A stretch of DNA of 64,000 nt from Sphingomonas sp. HF-S4. GTDB lineage: Bacteria; Pseudomonadota; Alphaproteobacteria; Sphingomonadales; Sphingomonadaceae. The stretch covers positions 1 through 64,000 of the forward strand of contig NZ_JAWJEJ010000002.1 of assembly GCF_032911445.1 (NCBI RefSeq). The letters run 5' to 3'. Of the stretch, positions 62,419 through 64,000 are shown piece after piece (the first letter of the stretch is position 1; every line of letters starts with the position of its first letter). The notes under the pieces are model-generated. The model had not been told where the DNA came from and did no database searches. It worked only from the letters and a program-made list of their open reading frames with translations. Position numbers and translations under genes: made by a program.

Positions 62419-63537
62419 ATGTCCGACGATCCGCGCTTTGGCCTGAGCCGCACCGCGACGCTGCCCGGGCCGTTGCGGCTCGACGGGGGCGTGCTGCTGT
62501 CGCCGGTCGACATCGCCTATGAGACCTATGGCACGCTGGCGCCCGATGCGGGCAACGCGATCCTCGTCTGCCACGCGCTGACCGGCGACCATCACCTCGC
62601 CTCGAACCACCCGGTCACCGGCAAGCCGGGCTGGTGGACGCGGATGGTGGGGCCGGGGAAGCCGATCGATACCGACCGCTATTTCGTCGTCTGCGCCAAC
62701 GTGCTCGGCTCGTGCCTCGGCTCGTCGGGGCCGGCGAGCGTCAATCCGGCGACCGGCAAGCCCTGGGCGATGGCGTTCCCGGTCATCACGATCCGCGACA
62801 TGGTGCGCGCGCAGGCGATGCTGCTCGACCATCTCGGCGTGGAGAAACTGTTCGCCGTCGTCGGCGGATCGATGGGGGGAATGCAGGCGCTGAGCTGGGC
62901 GGCAACCTTCCCCGAGCGGGTTGCCGCGGCGGTGGTGATCGCCAGCGCGGCGCGGCATTCGGCGCAGAACATCGCCTTCCACGAAGTCGGGCGGCAGGCG
63001 ATCATGGCCGACCATCGCTGGCGCGGCGGCGATTATTATGCCGACAACGATCCCCCCGCATCGGGACTGGCGGTGGCGCGGATGGCGGCGCACATCACCT
63101 ATCTGTCCGAGGCGGGGCTCACCGCCAAGTTCGGGCGGAAGCTGCAGAGTCGTGACGCCAAGACGTTCGGGTTCGACGCCGATTTCCAGGTCGAGAGCTA
63201 TCTGCGCCACCAGGGGCTGAGCTTCGTCGACCGGTTCGATGCCAATTCGTACCTCTATATCACCCGGGCGCTCGACTATTTCGACCTGGCCGAAGAGCAT
63301 AATGGCACGCTTGCCAATGCGTTCACCGGCGATACGCGCTTCTGCTTGGTTAGCTTCGACACCGACTGGCTGTACCCGACCAGCGAATCGCGGACGATCG
63401 TCCACGCGCTCAACGCCGCGGGCGCGCCGGTGAGCTTCGTCGAGCTGTCGTCGCCGTTCGGGCACGACGCGTTCCTGCTCGAAAGCCCCGAACTCGACCG
63501 GGTGATGACCGGCTTCCTGCGCGCGGGAGAGGCATGA
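62419..63537 (+). CDS. metX: Homoserine O-acetyltransferase (or succinyltransferase) MetX
   Basis: A 372-residue alpha/beta-hydrolase-fold acyltransferase that activates homoserine for methionine synthesis. The nucleophile is Ser151 in [14 protein letters not shown]. The DTDWLYP aspartate and [11 protein letters not shown] histidine complete the triad. Motifs [22 protein letters not shown] and [13 protein letters not shown] are MetX hallmarks. I start at ATG 62419; the upstream extension begins at a TTG. A MetW gene follows two genes on, as usual for the met operon. Confidence 0.95.
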   Translation: MSDDPRFGLSRTATLPGPLRLDGGVLLSPVDIAYETYGTLAPDAGNAILVCHALTGDHHLASNHPVTGKPGWWTRMVGPGKPIDTDRYFVVCANVLGSCLGSSGPASVNPATGKPWAMAFPVITIRDMVRAQAMLLDHLGVEKLFAVVGGSMGGMQALSWAATFPERVAAAVVIASAARHSAQNIAFHEVGRQAIMADHRWRGGDYYADNDPPASGLAVARMAAHITYLSEAGLTAKFGRKLQSRDAKTFGFDADFQVESYLRHQGLSFVDRFDANSYLYITRALDYFDLAEEHNGTLANAFTGDTRFCLVSFDTDWLYPTSESRTIVHALNAAGAPVSFVELSSPFGHDAFLLESPELDRVMTGFLRAGEA

Positions 63538-63956
63538 TGCACTATCGGATTTCGTTCGATCCGGAGGACCAGCAGCTCGATGTGATCCATGGGTATCTGA
63601 CGCGCTCATACTGGGCCGAGGGAATTCCGCGCGAGACCGTGGCGCGCGCGGTGGCGAACTCGCTCTGCGTCGGCGCCTATGACGACGAGGCGCAGGTCGG
63701 CTTTGCCCGCGTCGTCACCGACCGCGCCACCTTTGCCTATCTCGCCGACGTGTTCGTGCTGGAGGGGCATCGTGGACGCGGGCTGGCCCAGCAGATGCTC
63801 GAGGCGCTGGAAGACCATCCCGCGTTGCAGGGGCTGCGGCGCTGGGTATTGTTCACTCGCGACATGCAGCCGCTTTATGCCAAGCTCGGCTGGGAAGCCT
63901 ATCCGCATCCCGACCGGCTGATGGTGCGCGACACCCCGGATATCTACACGCGATGA
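63534..63956 (+). CDS. GNAT family N-acetyltransferase
   Basis: A 140-residue protein with the GNAT acetyl-CoA motif in [21 protein letters not shown] (R/QxxGxG/A). It overlaps the metX stop by four bases and the next gene by four bases, so it is translated between metX and metW. The target is unknown. Confidence 0.87.
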   Translation: MMHYRISFDPEDQQLDVIHGYLTRSYWAEGIPRETVARAVANSLCVGAYDDEAQVGFARVVTDRATFAYLADVFVLEGHRGRGLAQQMLEALEDHPALQGLRRWVLFTRDMQPLYAKLGWEAYPHPDRLMVRDTPDIYTR

Positions 63957-64000
63957 GTTTGCGTCCGGATCTCGCGATCATCGCCGCCAACGTCCAGCCG
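63953..64000 (+). CDS. metW: MetW, partial at window end
   Basis: Only the first 16 codons are visible ([16 protein letters not shown]). This matches the start of MetW, a methyltransferase-fold protein paired with MetX in methionine synthesis. The ATG overlaps the preceding stop by four bases, and the gene continues beyond the window. Confidence 0.8.
   Translation, partial: MSLRPDLAIIAANVQP

Noticed and set aside
1..64000. CRISPR array, prophage or transposase
   Set aside because: No regularly spaced repeats and no cas, phage or transposase reading frames were found.

Overview
This window looks like a chromosomal segment of a sphingomonad (Alphaproteobacteria, Sphingomonadales, most like Sphingomonas). 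The reasons are the high GC content, two large TonB-dependent receptors, the complex I NDUFA9-type protein next to uppP, the met and hisC/tyrA neighbourhoods, and the style of the flagellar genes. The genus call is an inference from gene content, because no 16S gene is present.

Layout. (1) 1-11.9 kb is housekeeping: an NDUFA9-type NAD(P)-binding protein, uppP, then gltD, a DUF2059-like secreted protein and gltB in one tight operon for ammonia assimilation, a small secreted protein, a glutathione S-transferase, and a reductase with a DUF4166 tail. (2) 11.9-49.0 kb is a nearly complete flagellar locus. On the minus strand one overlapping series runs from a sigma-54 activator at 27.0 kb through fliE-F-G-H-I-J-K-L-M-N-O-P-Q-R, flhB, fliD and fliS. 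Flagellin diverges from the activator. A DUF454 membrane protein and a TonB-dependent receptor sit inside the locus. Then come, on the minus strand, a soluble transglycosylase, flhA and fliA; flgA, flgM and an FlgN-like protein; and a compact second stator pair. On the plus strand flgB-C-D-E-F-G-H-I-J-K-L is followed by motA-motB. (3) 49-64 kb holds a second TonB-dependent receptor, tRNA-Leu(GAG), a MATE exporter, a zinc-ribbon protein, ftsE-ftsX-ydcF-plsC, tyrA-hisC, a Tat-exported amine oxidase, an alpha/beta hydrolase, and metX-GNAT-metW (metW is cut by the window end).

Regulation read from the sequence. Four sites match the sigma-54 consensus TGGCAC-N5-TTGC with exact spacing. They lie before flgB, before the transglycosylase-flhA-fliA unit, at the end of fliJ (driving fliK onward), and directly against the start codon of the second MotA-like gene. 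Three other units (flagellin, flgM, motAB) share a different 27-base element, TNAA-N15-G(C/T)CGTT. It resembles a FliA promoter whose -10 differs from the enterobacterial GCCGATAA. This gives a three-tier scheme: the activator and sigma-54 drive basal body and hook genes; FliA and FlgM drive filament and motor genes.

The unusual points are the compact second stator with a possibly leaderless start, FliM without its N-terminal CheY-binding motif, FlgH without a lipidation cysteine, FlgJ reduced to its rod domain with the muramidase function apparently moved to a separate protein, a GSFTGA variant in the sigma-54 activator, and a Q/G/R-rich insertion in the second receptor. I saw no CRISPR array, prophage, transposase or integrase.
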